Shown piece after piece: positions 1 to 8,847 of a stretch of DNA of 64,000 nucleotides. The stretch covers positions 52,151 to 116,150 of the forward strand of contig JAUNDG010000008.1 in assembly GCA_030526195.1 (NCBI GenBank), given 5' to 3'. The notes under the pieces are model-generated. The model saw only the letters and a list, made by a program, of their open reading frames with translations. It made no database searches and was not told the origin of the DNA. The position numbers were made by a program, and so were the translations under genes. The stretch's first letter is position 1, and each line of letters begins with the position of its first letter. The DNA is from Lachnospiraceae bacterium. Its GTDB lineage: Bacteria > Bacillota > Clostridia > Lachnospirales > Lachnospiraceae.

Positions 1-599
1 TTAATGTTGCTGCGATGCTGGAAAAAGGCCAGCACAATGAGCAGCACATAAACCACCATAGCCTGTCCCATGCCGTTGACCGGCATAGCCACCACGCCTG
101 TCAGACTTAAAGCAGCGGCGGCGACCACCGTCATCGAAAGGGCCACCAGTGAGCCCAGAGATACATAGTGAATCGTGAGCACAATGGTCAGAAAGATCAC
201 AAAGCCAAAAATAGCCAGCGGCCAGTACAGCATCACCGCCACACCCAAAGTGCAGGCGATACCTTTGCCGCCCTTAAAGCCCATATAGAAGGGGAAATTG
301 TGACCCAGCACGCAGCCAAGGCCTGCAAACAGGCCGATAAGATGCCCCATCGCCGGATCACCGCCGGCAAACAGAGCCCGAGCCACCAGGACAGCGACCA
401 CGCATTTTAAGAGGTCACCAAGCAACACCAGAGCCCCCACCTTTTTGCCGTAGCTGCGCAGCGCATTGGTGGTGCCGGCATTGCCGGAGCCCTTCTGACG
501 AATATCCTCCCCTCTCAGCTTGCTGTAGATAAAGGAGGTCTGGAAAAGACCGGCTGCATAGCCGATGATTAAAGAAAGAACGATCATTTTGATACTCAT
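1..599 (-). CDS. plsY: Glycerol-3-phosphate acyltransferase PlsY (3' end outside window)
   Basis: PlsY moves the acyl group of acyl-phosphate onto glycerol-3-phosphate, the first acylation step of phospholipid synthesis; it is an integral membrane protein. About 199 codons are visible and the frame is still open at base 1, so the C-terminus is missing. Family motifs are present: KLRGEDIRQKGSGNAGTTN near residue 30 and GHNFPFYMGFKGGKGIA near residue 100, within a chain of hydrophobic helices. The ATG overlaps the der stop codon by four bases (ATGA), so it is translationally coupled to and cotranscribed with der. Confidence 0.93.
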   Translation of the reverse strand, partial: MSIKMIVLSLIIGYAAGLFQTSFIYSKLRGEDIRQKGSGNAGTTNALRSYGKKVGALVLLGDLLKCVVAVLVARALFAGGDPAMGHLIGLFAGLGCVLGHNFPFYMGFKGGKGIACTLGVAVMLYWPLAIFGFVIFLTIVLTIHYVSLGSLVALSMTVVAAAALSLTGVVAMPVNGMGQAMVVYVLLIVLAFFQHRSNI

Positions 600-1927
600 T
601 TCTGATCCTTGTCCTTTCTCTCACGTACGATAAAATGAAGCGCCGTGCCCTTGAAGCCGAAGGTATCGCGGATCCGGTTTTCCAGATACCGGGTGTATGA
701 GAAATGCATCAGCTTCTTGTCATTTACGAAAATGACGAATGTGGGCGGCTTCACGCTGACCTGGGTCATGTAGTAAATGCGCAGGCGGCGTCCCTTATCT
801 GAGGGCGGCTGGTTAAGTGCCACGGCCTCTGCCAGGATTTCATTAAGAATACCGGTGGAAATGCGCTTGTTCTGGTTTTCGATAACCTCTTCGATGGTCT
901 CGAAAATCTTCGGCAGTCTCTGACCGGTTTCGGCGGACACAAAGAGAATCTCCGCATAGGGCATGTAGGCCAGCACATCCCGGACATCGTCCGTGAATTC
1001 CTTGACCGTATGATTGTCCTTTTCCACCGCATCCCATTTATTAACGGCGATGATCATGCCCTTGCCCCGTTCATGGGCAATACCGGCGATCTTGGCATCC
1101 TGCTCGGTGATGCCTTCTGTGGCATCGATGACCAGCACACACACATCGGCCCGCTCCACGGCGGTGACGGTGCGGATGATCATGTAGCGCTCCAGTTCCT
1201 CATTGATCCGGCTCTTCCGACGAAGACCGGCGGTGTCAACAAAGATGTATTCCTTCTTATTCCATTTCACACGGGTGTCAATGGCATCACGGGTTGTGCC
1301 CGCAATGTTGGAAACGATACAACGATTCTCACCCAGAAGCTTATTAATAATAGAGGATTTGCCCACGTTCGGCTTACCGATGATGGCAATACGCGGGATA
1401 TCTTCCTCCTCTTCCGCCTCTGACCGTTCATTGAAGTAGGCCACGACCTCATCCAGAAGGTCGCCGATACCCTGACGGTTGGCGGCGGAAATGGGATACG
1501 GATCCCCCAGGCCCAGATTATAGAATTCATATACATCGGCCTGCTGTTTTTTGAAATCATCTGTCTTGTTGACCGCCATGACGATGGGTTTAGCAGATTT
1601 TCTCAGAATGTCGGCCACGGAATAATCCGCATCCACAACACCCTGACGCACATCCACCATGAAAATGATAACGTCGGCTGTATCAATGGCGATCTGGGCC
1701 TGGGTTCTCATTTCCCTGAGAATCAGGTCCTGGGAGGCGGGTTCGATACCGCCGGTGTCGATTAATGTAAATGAATAACCTGACCACTCAACATCGGCAT
1801 AGATACGGTCACGGGTGACACCCGGTGTATCCTTGACGATGGAAATGTCAGCGCCGGCCAGTACATTAAATAAAGTCGACTTACCCACATTCGGGCGGCC
1901 GACAATAGCTGCAATAGGCTTGCTCAT
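596..1927 (-). CDS. der: Ribosome-associated GTPase Der (EngA)
   Basis: Der is the tandem-GTPase factor needed for maturation of the 50S ribosomal subunit. The 443-residue product has two G domains, with P-loops GRPNVGKST near the N-terminus and GKPNVGKSS near residue 180, G4 motifs NKTD and NKWD, and a C-terminal KH-like domain. The start at 1927 (MSKPIAAIVGRPNVGK) is preferred to an in-frame ATG further upstream because GGAAAGG lies just ahead of it and the motif normally starts at the N-terminus. A promoter is visible at 2010-2038; plsY follows with an ATGA overlap. Confidence 0.96.
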   Translation of the reverse strand: MSKPIAAIVGRPNVGKSTLFNVLAGADISIVKDTPGVTRDRIYADVEWSGYSFTLIDTGGIEPASQDLILREMRTQAQIAIDTADVIIFMVDVRQGVVDADYSVADILRKSAKPIVMAVNKTDDFKKQQADVYEFYNLGLGDPYPISAANRQGIGDLLDEVVAYFNERSEAEEEEDIPRIAIIGKPNVGKSSIINKLLGENRCIVSNIAGTTRDAIDTRVKWNKKEYIFVDTAGLRRKSRINEELERYMIIRTVTAVERADVCVLVIDATEGITEQDAKIAGIAHERGKGMIIAVNKWDAVEKDNHTVKEFTDDVRDVLAYMPYAEILFVSAETGQRLPKIFETIEEVIENQNKRISTGILNEILAEAVALNQPPSDKGRRLRIYYMTQVSVKPPTFVIFVNDKKLMHFSYTRYLENRIRDTFGFKGTALHFIVRERKDKDQK

Positions 1928-2009
1928 GCTGATATTACCTTTCCAAACATAACCGTAAAAAATGATCGCGGACAAAATTCCGCTATTACTGCATCGTAAT
2001 ACTGTATCA

Positions 2010-2038
2010 ATGATACCAATTGAAATCATTTTTGTAAA
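2010..2038 (-). promoter_or_regulatory. Promoter of der-plsY with palindrome
   Basis: On the minus strand TTTACA (2033-2038) is followed after 17 bases by TATCAT (2010-2015). A perfect 13-base palindrome, GTATCAATGATAC (2004-2016), covers the -10 box and the likely start site, so it could be an operator. Confidence 0.6.
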
Positions 2039-2043
2039 CATTC

Positions 2044-2072
2044 TTGAACGGGTATAGTCCGAATGTTATAAT
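2044..2072 (+). promoter_or_regulatory. Promoter of prs
   Basis: TTGAAC (2044-2049), 17-base spacer, TATAAT (2067-2072). The predicted start near 2079 leaves a leader of about 26 bases containing GAAGGAG seven bases before the ATG at 2105. It lies back to back with the der promoter. Confidence 0.8.
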
Positions 2073-2104
2073 CATTCTGCACTTCACAATGAAGGAGAAA
2101 AACT

Positions 2105-3295
2105 ATGTCTGATAAGATCAAGCGTCACATCACAAAGCCCGTTGCGCCGTTAAAACTGGCCTATCTTGAGGGTTCCGCTTACCTGGCTAAAGCCGTCAAT
2201 GAGATTCTTCTGAAAGAAAGACGAGCACTTGCCGCCGAGTATCCGGAACTGGCAGCCTGCCCCGATTATCAGGTGGATTCTTACCTGCTTGACTGCACTG
2301 CCACCCGTTACGGCACCGGCGAAGGCCGTGTCCGCATCAACGAAACTGTCCGCGGTACCGACCTTTATGTTTTCTGCGATATTACCAACTACAGTCCCAC
2401 CTTCAAGGTTTGCGGCCGTGAGAACCACATGTCCCCGGATAACCATTTCCAGGATCTGAAGCGTATCATTTCCGCTGCCAACGGTCGTGCTCACCGGATC
2501 AAGGTTATCATGCCCTTCCTTTATGAAGGGCGTCAGCACAAAAAGACAGGCCGTGAATCTCTCGACTGTGCTCTGGGACTTAAGGAACTGGTGGACATGG
2601 GTGTTTCCGAGATCATCACCTTCGATGCTCACGATCCCCGTGTCATGAACGCCATTCCGCTGTGTTCCTTTGACAACTACATGCCCACTTACCAGTTCAT
2701 GAAAGCTCTCATCACATCCGTTCCGGATCTGAAGACAGATAAAGAGCATTTCATGGTGGTCAGCCCCGACGAAGGTGCCATGGACAGAGGTCTTTACTTC
2801 TCCAACCTTCTGGGTGTCGATATGGGTACCTTCTACAAACGCCGCGATTATTCCAAGGTCGTTAACGGCCGTAACCCCATCGTGGCCCATGAATTCCTGG
2901 GTGATTCCGTTGAGGGCAAGGATGTGGTCGTCATCGACGATATGATTTCCTCCGGCGGTTCCATGCTGGATGTGTGCAAGCAGCTGAAGGAAAAAGGTTG
3001 CCGCCGTGTCTTCATCTGCGCCACCTTCGGTCTTTTCACCAATGGTATGGCTGACTTCGACAAGTATTATGAGCAGGGTCTCCTGGACAAGGTCATCTGC
3101 ACCAACCTGACCTACCTGCCGGAAGAGATTCTGGCGAAGCCCTACTTTGAGACCGCCAATATGTTTAACTATCTGACCAGCATCATCAACGCTGTTAACC
3201 ATGACTTGGCGTCCAACATTCACAGCACCCCCACTATGATCAATTCTCTTCTTGAGGAGCGTGAATCAGTCCGGTCACTGCTGGAAAGAAAGTAA
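2105..3295 (+). CDS. prs: Ribose-phosphate pyrophosphokinase (PRPP synthetase)
   Basis: Makes 5-phosphoribosyl-1-pyrophosphate from ribose-5-phosphate and ATP for purine, pyrimidine, NAD, His and Trp synthesis. The 396-residue product carries the PRPP-binding loop VVVIDDMISSGGSMLD near residue 280 and the FDAHDPRVMNAIP region near residue 180 that corresponds to the catalytic H-D-P segment. It is roughly 80 residues longer than the common 310-320 residue class, with extra sequence at both ends; longer forms occur in clostridia. Start supported by GAAGGAG and a clear promoter. It is followed by its own terminator and appears monocistronic. Confidence 0.93.
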   Translation: MSDKIKRHITKPVAPLKLAYLEGSAYLAKAVNEILLKERRALAAEYPELAACPDYQVDSYLLDCTATRYGTGEGRVRINETVRGTDLYVFCDITNYSPTFKVCGRENHMSPDNHFQDLKRIISAANGRAHRIKVIMPFLYEGRQHKKTGRESLDCALGLKELVDMGVSEIITFDAHDPRVMNAIPLCSFDNYMPTYQFMKALITSVPDLKTDKEHFMVVSPDEGAMDRGLYFSNLLGVDMGTFYKRRDYSKVVNGRNPIVAHEFLGDSVEGKDVVVIDDMISSGGSMLDVCKQLKEKGCRRVFICATFGLFTNGMADFDKYYEQGLLDKVICTNLTYLPEEILAKPYFETANMFNYLTSIINAVNHDLASNIHSTPTMINSLLEERESVRSLLERK

Positions 3296-3350
3296 TGACA
3301 GATGTTTCTGCCCGGCCACTGCCGGCAATACAACGCCATATGTGTTTATG

Positions 3351-3386
3351 GAGATCGTCGCCTGCGGGCGGCGATCTTTTTTTGTG
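3351..3386 (+). terminator. Rho-independent terminator of prs
   Basis: Stem AGATCGTCGCC / GGCGGCGATCT (one G-T pair) with loop TGCG, followed by seven Ts. Confidence 0.85.
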
Positions 3387-3731
3387 TTCCCTGTCACACA
3401 GATGATCTCAATCCCCGAAGCCTCATGTCCGCTTCACCATTTTCCCGTCAACCACCGAGACTCTCGACTGCCCGGGGTAAGGGGCCTCCGCCTGACAGGT
3501 CATCACGCCTGATCACTATATCTGCTGACCAGAAAATGGCAGAGCCCTATATCTATGAAAGGCCATGGAAAGCCACCACACTCTGTGCACATGTGACAAA
3601 TCTGTGTTCTCTTACCGTTAAGGCTTGAAAAATCCCACTCTTTATGACATACTATTACATAATCATTAAACAAAAGTGGATAGATGTGTCATTTCTCGAT
3701 ATAGATTTGACATGAAGGATTTACAGAACTT
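3387..3731 (+). other. Intergenic leader ahead of the NlpC/P60 gene
   Basis: About 345 bases without a convincing gene. It holds two copies of the GAAAATG/CATTTTC word (3438, 3532), a weak promoter-like TTGAAA (3625) with TACTAT (3650), and GAAGGA about a dozen bases before the ATG at 3732. Clostridial wall hydrolases of this kind are often under a c-di-AMP riboswitch, but I could not recognise that fold here. Confidence 0.4.
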
Positions 3732-5165
3732 ATGAAAAAACGATTACTTTGCCTCACTCTGGGCCTGTCGATGGCTCTGGCGGCACCGATGTCTGTTCTG
3801 GCCGATCAGGAATCCGATCTGAAGGCCCAGATCAATGCCAACGCCAATGCCTTGACAACAACGCAGGGTGACCTTAAAAACAACGAAACTGCTCACAACA
3901 TCGTTGAGGAAGAAATCACCAATCTGGATGCTGAGCTGGTTGACCTGATGGCCAACATCTCTCTTCTGGAAGCTGATCTGATCGACGCCGAAAACCGTCT
4001 GGTACAGAAAGGTGAGGAACTGGTGGTCGCCGAAGCCCAGTGTGATGAACAGTACGCTGATATGAAGACGCGTATCCAGTACATTTACGAAAATGGCTCC
4101 GACATGACCTGGCTCAGTTATCTGGCCGATGCCTCCTCCTTTGTGGATCTTCTGAACCGCTTCCAGTACGCTCAGGACATTAATAAATATGACCGCGAAG
4201 CCCTGGCCAGCTATGAAGAAACCGTCAACGAGATCGTGACGATCAAGGAAAACCTTGAATTCAAAAAAGAGGAAATGGCCGCCGAACAGGAAAGCCTTGA
4301 AACTCAGAAAGGCCGCCTGAATGAAGCTCTTGAAGAAAAGAAACAGATTTCAGCCGATTACGAAGCCGAGATCCTGGCCCTTCAGGAACAGGCCAATGCT
4401 CTGAACGCCACTATCGCCTCCCAGAACCAGCAGTTGCAGGCGATTCAGGAGGAAAAGAGACGTCAGGCTGAAGAAGAAGCCCGCCGCGCTGCTGAAGAAG
4501 CCGCCCGTAAGGCTGCCGAAGAAGAAGCCCAGCGTCAGCAGGAAGAAGCCAATAAGCCGGCCGAACCTGATAAACCGGCCGATGAAGCGCCGGCTCCTGC
4601 TCCGGACCCGACACCGGCTCCCACACCGGAACCGGCACCGCAGCCGGCTCCCCAGCCCGCACCGCCTTCCACCGGTAATCCTTCAGGGAATGCCGCTGCC
4701 AAGGCCGAGGCTCTGGCTAACCAGTATATGGGCAGCCCGTACCATGGTCGTATTCTTTCCGCCAACCGCGAGGCCGCTGCCGTGCAGCGCGCCGGTATCG
4801 GCTCTGAACTGGCCAACTTCGCCTGCTCCTTCGTCGGCAGAATCCCCTACGTTGTGGCCGGTGAAAGCCTTCAGACAGGTGTTGACTGTGCCGGTCTTGT
4901 CAAAGCCGTCTACGCCGTCTATGGTGTTCACTTTGATCGTAACCTTGAGCTCTTCAATCTGATGGGCGAAGCGGTTTCACCCAGCACAGCGGCTATGCAG
5001 CCCGGTGATGTTATCCTTTACTGGGCCGGCAGCGGTATCGGCCATGCCGCCATCTACATCGGCAACGGCATGATCGTCAACGCCAGTGATCCCTCCATCG
5101 GTCTTTGCACACGGCCCTTCAACTACAGAGCCATCGCCAGTGTCAGACGCTTCTTCTGCTATTGA
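3732..5165 (+). CDS. Secreted coiled-coil NlpC/P60 peptidoglycan hydrolase (CwlO/PcsB-like)
   Basis: Predicted exported endopeptidase that cuts peptidoglycan stem peptides during growth or division. A signal peptide (MKKRLLCLTLG..., cleavage after VLA near residue 24) precedes a long coiled coil (about 30-275) rich in Glu, Ala and Gln, a Pro/Ala linker (about 280-320), and a C-terminal NlpC/P60 domain. Catalytic Cys386 lies in GVDCAGLVKAVY and His438 in GIGHAAIYIG; the third polar residue is Asn (MIVNAS). The layout matches CwlO/PcsB proteins regulated by FtsEX, but no ftsEX genes are in the window. It is single, with its own terminator. Confidence 0.9.
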   Translation: MKKRLLCLTLGLSMALAAPMSVLADQESDLKAQINANANALTTTQGDLKNNETAHNIVEEEITNLDAELVDLMANISLLEADLIDAENRLVQKGEELVVAEAQCDEQYADMKTRIQYIYENGSDMTWLSYLADASSFVDLLNRFQYAQDINKYDREALASYEETVNEIVTIKENLEFKKEEMAAEQESLETQKGRLNEALEEKKQISADYEAEILALQEQANALNATIASQNQQLQAIQEEKRRQAEEEARRAAEEAARKAAEEEAQRQQEEANKPAEPDKPADEAPAPAPDPTPAPTPEPAPQPAPQPAPPSTGNPSGNAAAKAEALANQYMGSPYHGRILSANREAAAVQRAGIGSELANFACSFVGRIPYVVAGESLQTGVDCAGLVKAVYAVYGVHFDRNLELFNLMGEAVSPSTAAMQPGDVILYWAGSGIGHAAIYIGNGMIVNASDPSIGLCTRPFNYRAIASVRRFFCY

Positions 5166-5220
5166 TGCTGACAGCATAAGAAACCGATGAAAACAAATAC
5201 ATAACCATCCTGGTATTTAA

Positions 5221-5254
5221 CACCCCGGCAGGGTTTCTGCCGGGGTGTTTTTTT
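5221..5254 (+). terminator. Terminator of the NlpC/P60 gene
   Basis: Perfect 11-bp stem CACCCCGGCAG / CTGCCGGGGTG with loop GGTTT, then a run of Ts. Confidence 0.92.
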
Positions 5255-5316
5255 CTCTCCCATATTCAAATTATTTCCTCCATAGAAGAAGGGTGAAGGG
5301 ATCAACTCGCGCACCT

Positions 5317-5346
5317 TAAAAAGAGGCTGCCCATAGGGCAGCCTCT
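5317..5346 (-). terminator. Terminator of the EF-G-like gene
   Basis: Perfect stem AGAGGCTGCCC / GGGCAGCCTCT with a three-base loop; minus-strand transcripts run into TTTTT. Confidence 0.9.
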
Positions 5347-5385
5347 CAAAACGCGATTTGAAATTATGTTGTGAATTCCGATGGA

Positions 5386-7476
5386 TTACTCTTCTTCGCT
5401 CACCAGCTGATCGGCACGAGCCTTGATCTGCTTTTCCTGAACATCGGCCGGAGCCTGTTCATAGCGGGCAAAGTCGAAAGCAAAGTTACCGGCACCACCT
5501 GTCATGGAGCGCAGTGTTGTGCCGTAGCCGTAGAGTTCCATTTCCGGAACTTCTGCTTCGACGCAGGTCACACCTGACTTAACCGGGTTCATACCCAGCA
5601 CACGGCCTCTTCTCTTATTGAGGTCGCCCATGACATCACCGGTGAATTTATCCGGAACAGTGACCTTCAGGGAAACGATCGGCTCAAGGAGAACCGGACC
5701 GGCCTTCAGGAAGCCATCCTTGAATGCCATACGTGTGGCAGACTTGAAGGCCTGTTCTGAGGAGTCAACCGGATGATAAGAACCATCGTACAGAGTGGCC
5801 TTAACACCGACAACCGGATAAGCGGCAAGCGGGCCCTTAAGGACGGATTCGCTCAGACCCTTTTCAACGGCCGGATAATAGTTCTTCGGAACGGTACCAC
5901 CGACAACGGCGATAGCAAATTCGTAGGCCTTGGATGTGTCGGCGCTGGGCTCGAAACGCATCTTAACGTGACCATACTGGCCGTGACCACCGGTCTGCTT
6001 CTTATACTTACCTTCAACATCGGAGTTCTTACGGATCGTTTCACGGAAAGCGATCTTCGGAGCTGTCAGTTCGATGTCAACTTTGTAACGTTCTTTCAGC
6101 TTGCTGACGATGATGTCCAGATGCTGTTCGCCCATACCGTAAAGCAGTGACTGACGGTTGGCGGAATCCTGAACAACGCGAACGGTGTGGTCTTCCCATG
6201 TCAGACGAGCCAGAGACTGAGCGATCTTATCTTCTTCGCCCTTCTTCAGAGCTTTGTAACGTTTGTAGGTATACGGGATAGACAGCTCAGCTTTTTCATA
6301 GGCAACCTGAGTAGCCTTTGTGGCCAGTGAGAAGCCTGTGCTGACTTCTGTCAGTTTAGCCAGAGCACCGATGTCGCCGGCAGCCAGAGTCGGAACTTCA
6401 GCCGGCTTATTGCCTGTCAGAACATACAGCTTACCGATCTTCTGTTCCAGCTGCTTATCCATGATATACATCATATCGTCGGATTTCAGAGTACCGGAGC
6501 AGACCTTGATGAAGCTGTACTTACCGATGAACGGGTCAACCATGGTCTTCCAGACATAAGCTGTCTTTTCCTTGTTCGGATCATAGTTGGCTTCGAAGGC
6601 TTCGCCTGTCTTGGCATTGGTACCGGAGATCTGTCTCTTATCCGGTGACGGCATGATAGCCACGATGTCATTCAGCAGTCTGGCAACGCCCTTCACCTGT
6701 GTTGAGGAACCGAAGGAAACCGGTACTGTGCTGACATCATTTACGTTGATAGCCAGAGCTTCAGCGATCTCTTCTGCTGTGAATTCATCACCACCGAAGA
6801 AACGATCCATGAATTCTTCTGAAGATTCAGCGACAGATTCCATCAGAGTGCCGTGATAGCTTTCGATATCACCGGCCATATCTGCCGGAACATCGCAGGC
6901 TGTTTCTTTATCCTTATCACCGAACATAGCGGCTGTCTGGGAAGCCACACTGGCATAACCCACCAGCTTACCGCCGTCGCGGATCGGCACGTTAAGCGGT
7001 ACGATCTTTGTACCGAAACGATCTGTCAGCTGAGCCAGAACATCATCATAATTTGCCGCTTCGTTGTCCATACCTGTCAGATAGAACATACGCGGCAGGT
7101 TGTTCTTGTCGCAAAGATCCCAGGCCTTCTGTGTCCCGACCTGGATACCATCCTTGGCGGATACAACGATGACAGCGGCATCAGCCACGCTGGCAGCTTC
7201 TTCAGCTTCACCGACGAAGTCAAAATAACCCGGTGTATCCAGCACGTTGATCTTACAGCCGTTCCATTCGATCGGCAGCATAGCTGCTGAAATTGAGAAT
7301 TTTCGTTTGATTTCTTCTTTATCAAAGTCGCAGACGGTATTGCCGTCGGCAACGTTACCGAGACGATTGGTAATACCGGTCAGGTATGCCATTGCTTCTG
7401 CCAGGCTAGTTTTGCCTGCGCCACCATGTCCAAGTAAGACCACGTTTCGAATTTGTTCTGTTTTGTAAACGTTCAT
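5386..7476 (-). CDS. Elongation factor G-like protein (EF-G paralog with degenerate GTPase motifs)
   Basis: A 696-residue protein with full EF-G domain order: G domain, domain II, and domains III-V. Several GTPase residues differ from canonical EF-G. G1 is GHGGAGKTS rather than GHVDAGKTT; the switch I Thr region reads KFSISAA; G3 is DTPGYFDF, with Tyr84 where the catalytic His normally sits; and G4 is TGMD (134-137) instead of NKMD. Such paralogs are widespread, and an EF-G2 from Bacteroides is reported to support translocation without GTP hydrolysis, so a similar role is possible here. Start supported by GGAGG eight bases upstream. Monocistronic, with promoter and terminator. Confidence 0.9.
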   Translation of the reverse strand: MNVYKTEQIRNVVLLGHGGAGKTSLAEAMAYLTGITNRLGNVADGNTVCDFDKEEIKRKFSISAAMLPIEWNGCKINVLDTPGYFDFVGEAEEAASVADAAVIVVSAKDGIQVGTQKAWDLCDKNNLPRMFYLTGMDNEAANYDDVLAQLTDRFGTKIVPLNVPIRDGGKLVGYASVASQTAAMFGDKDKETACDVPADMAGDIESYHGTLMESVAESSEEFMDRFFGGDEFTAEEIAEALAINVNDVSTVPVSFGSSTQVKGVARLLNDIVAIMPSPDKRQISGTNAKTGEAFEANYDPNKEKTAYVWKTMVDPFIGKYSFIKVCSGTLKSDDMMYIMDKQLEQKIGKLYVLTGNKPAEVPTLAAGDIGALAKLTEVSTGFSLATKATQVAYEKAELSIPYTYKRYKALKKGEEDKIAQSLARLTWEDHTVRVVQDSANRQSLLYGMGEQHLDIIVSKLKERYKVDIELTAPKIAFRETIRKNSDVEGKYKKQTGGHGQYGHVKMRFEPSADTSKAYEFAIAVVGGTVPKNYYPAVEKGLSESVLKGPLAAYPVVGVKATLYDGSYHPVDSSEQAFKSATRMAFKDGFLKAGPVLLEPIVSLKVTVPDKFTGDVMGDLNKRRGRVLGMNPVKSGVTCVEAEVPEMELYGYGTTLRSMTGGAGNFAFDFARYEQAPADVQEKQIKARADQLVSEEE

Positions 7477-7512
7477 AACTAACCTCCAAAAGGGTATAAC
7501 ATATTTAGCACT

Positions 7513-7541
7513 ATTGTACTAAACGCATGACCAAAAAACAA
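7513..7541 (-). promoter_or_regulatory. Promoter of the EF-G-like gene with overlapping palindrome
   Basis: TTGTTT (7536-7541), 17-base spacer, TACAAT (7513-7518) on the minus strand. The imperfect palindrome TTAGCACTATTGTACTAA (7505-7522) covers the -10 box and could be a repressor site. Confidence 0.6.
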
Positions 7542-7631
7542 GTGATTTGTATATTTTGTCCATTTTCCATCAAATTCCTACCCAATAATTGGTTAATAAT
7601 TCAACGCTTTATTTAATTAAAGTATTCTGTG

Positions 7632-7660
7632 TTGAACCAAAGGGTTCTACATGGTAAAAT
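7632..7660 (+). promoter_or_regulatory. Promoter of tyrA-aroA
   Basis: TTGAAC (7632-7637), 17-base spacer, TAAAAT (7655-7660). The leader is about 100 bases long and contains a possible hairpin, GCTTCAG (7676) with CTGAAGC (7719). I did not recognise a T-box or other known riboswitch in it. Confidence 0.7.
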
Positions 7661-7770
7661 AAACAGTTGAATGGTTGCTTCAGAGCCCCATTTCCGAAGG
7701 AAAGTCTCATCCGGACATACTGAAGCACACCGCCTATTACCGAAAAAGAATACCGAAAAGAAGGTGTATT

Positions 7771-8847
7771 ATGACAGTTGGTTTTATTGGTCTCGGACTC
7801 ATCGGGGGGTCTATTGCGAAAGCGATCCGGGATAAAATGCCCGACACCATCATCGTGGCGTACAACCGCAATCAGGAGGTCCTGAAGCAGGCCATCCTTG
7901 ATGATGTGGTGGACATCGCTCTCCCCTCCCCCGAAGAAGGGTTCAGTGACTGTGACATAATTTTTATCTGTGTGCCGGTGATCAAGGCCCTTGACTATCT
8001 GCCGATCCTTAAGAAGCAGATCAAGCCCACCTGCATCCTGACGGATGTGGGGTCCACTAAGACGGCCATTCACAAGGCCGTTGAGGAAATGGGCCTGACC
8101 CGCCAGTTTATCGGCGGTCACCCCATGACAGGTTCCGAAAAGACAGGTTATGCCAATGGCAACCTCCTGCTGCTCGAAAATGCCTATTACATGCTCACAC
8201 CCACAGATGATGTGGATCCCGCCCAGACGGAATTCATGCGGACTTACATCGCGGACCTGGGCTCTCTCCCGCTGGTGCTCAATTATGAGCAGCACGACCG
8301 TGTCGTAGCCGGTGTGAGCCATCTGCCGCATCTGATCTCCGCCTCCCTGGTCAATCTGGTCCATGAGGTGGACGCGGAGGATCACCTGATGAAAACCGTG
8401 GCAGCCGGCGGCTTCCGCGACATCACCCGTATCTCCTCCTCTTCTCCGGAAATGTGGCAGGAGATCTGTCTGGCCAACGGTCCGGCCATTGTGGACCTGC
8501 TGGACCGCTACATCACCCAGCTGACCGCTTACCGGGATGCCGTCAAGCGGTCTGACAGCGACGAGCTCCTGAGCATTTTCACGGAATGCAAGGAATTCCG
8601 CGACAGCTTCAGTTCCCGCGCCAGAGGCGAATACCGTCTCTACTGCGATGTGGCCGATGAATATGGTGCCATTGCCCGTATCGCCGGTCTTCTGGCCGAA
8701 AACGGCATCAGTATCAAGAATATCGGCGTTGTCCATAACCGCGAATTTGAGGAAGGCGTTCTGCAGATCAATTTCTACGATCGCCGCTCCATGCTCCGGT
8801 CCATTAGAAAATTGAAAGGCTCCGGTTATACCATTTATGAAAGTTGA
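7771..8847 (+). CDS. tyrA: Prephenate dehydrogenase (with C-terminal ACT domain)
   Basis: Oxidatively decarboxylates prephenate to 4-hydroxyphenylpyruvate in tyrosine synthesis, using NAD(P). The 358-residue product opens with the Rossmann motif GFIGLGLIGGSIAKA, has the conserved GGHPMTGSEKTGY near residue 125, and ends in a roughly 70-residue ACT domain (ADEYGAIARIAGLLAENGI), which suggests feedback control by tyrosine. The start at 7771 is chosen because GAAGG lies seven bases upstream and the NAD motif then begins at residue 4. It overlaps aroA by 11 bases, so both form an aromatic amino-acid operon. Confidence 0.94.
   Translation: MTVGFIGLGLIGGSIAKAIRDKMPDTIIVAYNRNQEVLKQAILDDVVDIALPSPEEGFSDCDIIFICVPVIKALDYLPILKKQIKPTCILTDVGSTKTAIHKAVEEMGLTRQFIGGHPMTGSEKTGYANGNLLLLENAYYMLTPTDDVDPAQTEFMRTYIADLGSLPLVLNYEQHDRVVAGVSHLPHLISASLVNLVHEVDAEDHLMKTVAAGGFRDITRISSSSPEMWQEICLANGPAIVDLLDRYITQLTAYRDAVKRSDSDELLSIFTECKEFRDSFSSRARGEYRLYCDVADEYGAIARIAGLLAENGISIKNIGVVHNREFEEGVLQINFYDRRSMLRSIRKLKGSGYTIYES

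Noticed and set aside
3387-3731. A c-di-AMP (ydaO-type) riboswitch ahead of the NlpC/P60 gene
   Set aside because: The family context suggested it, but I could not find the conserved core sequences or fold.
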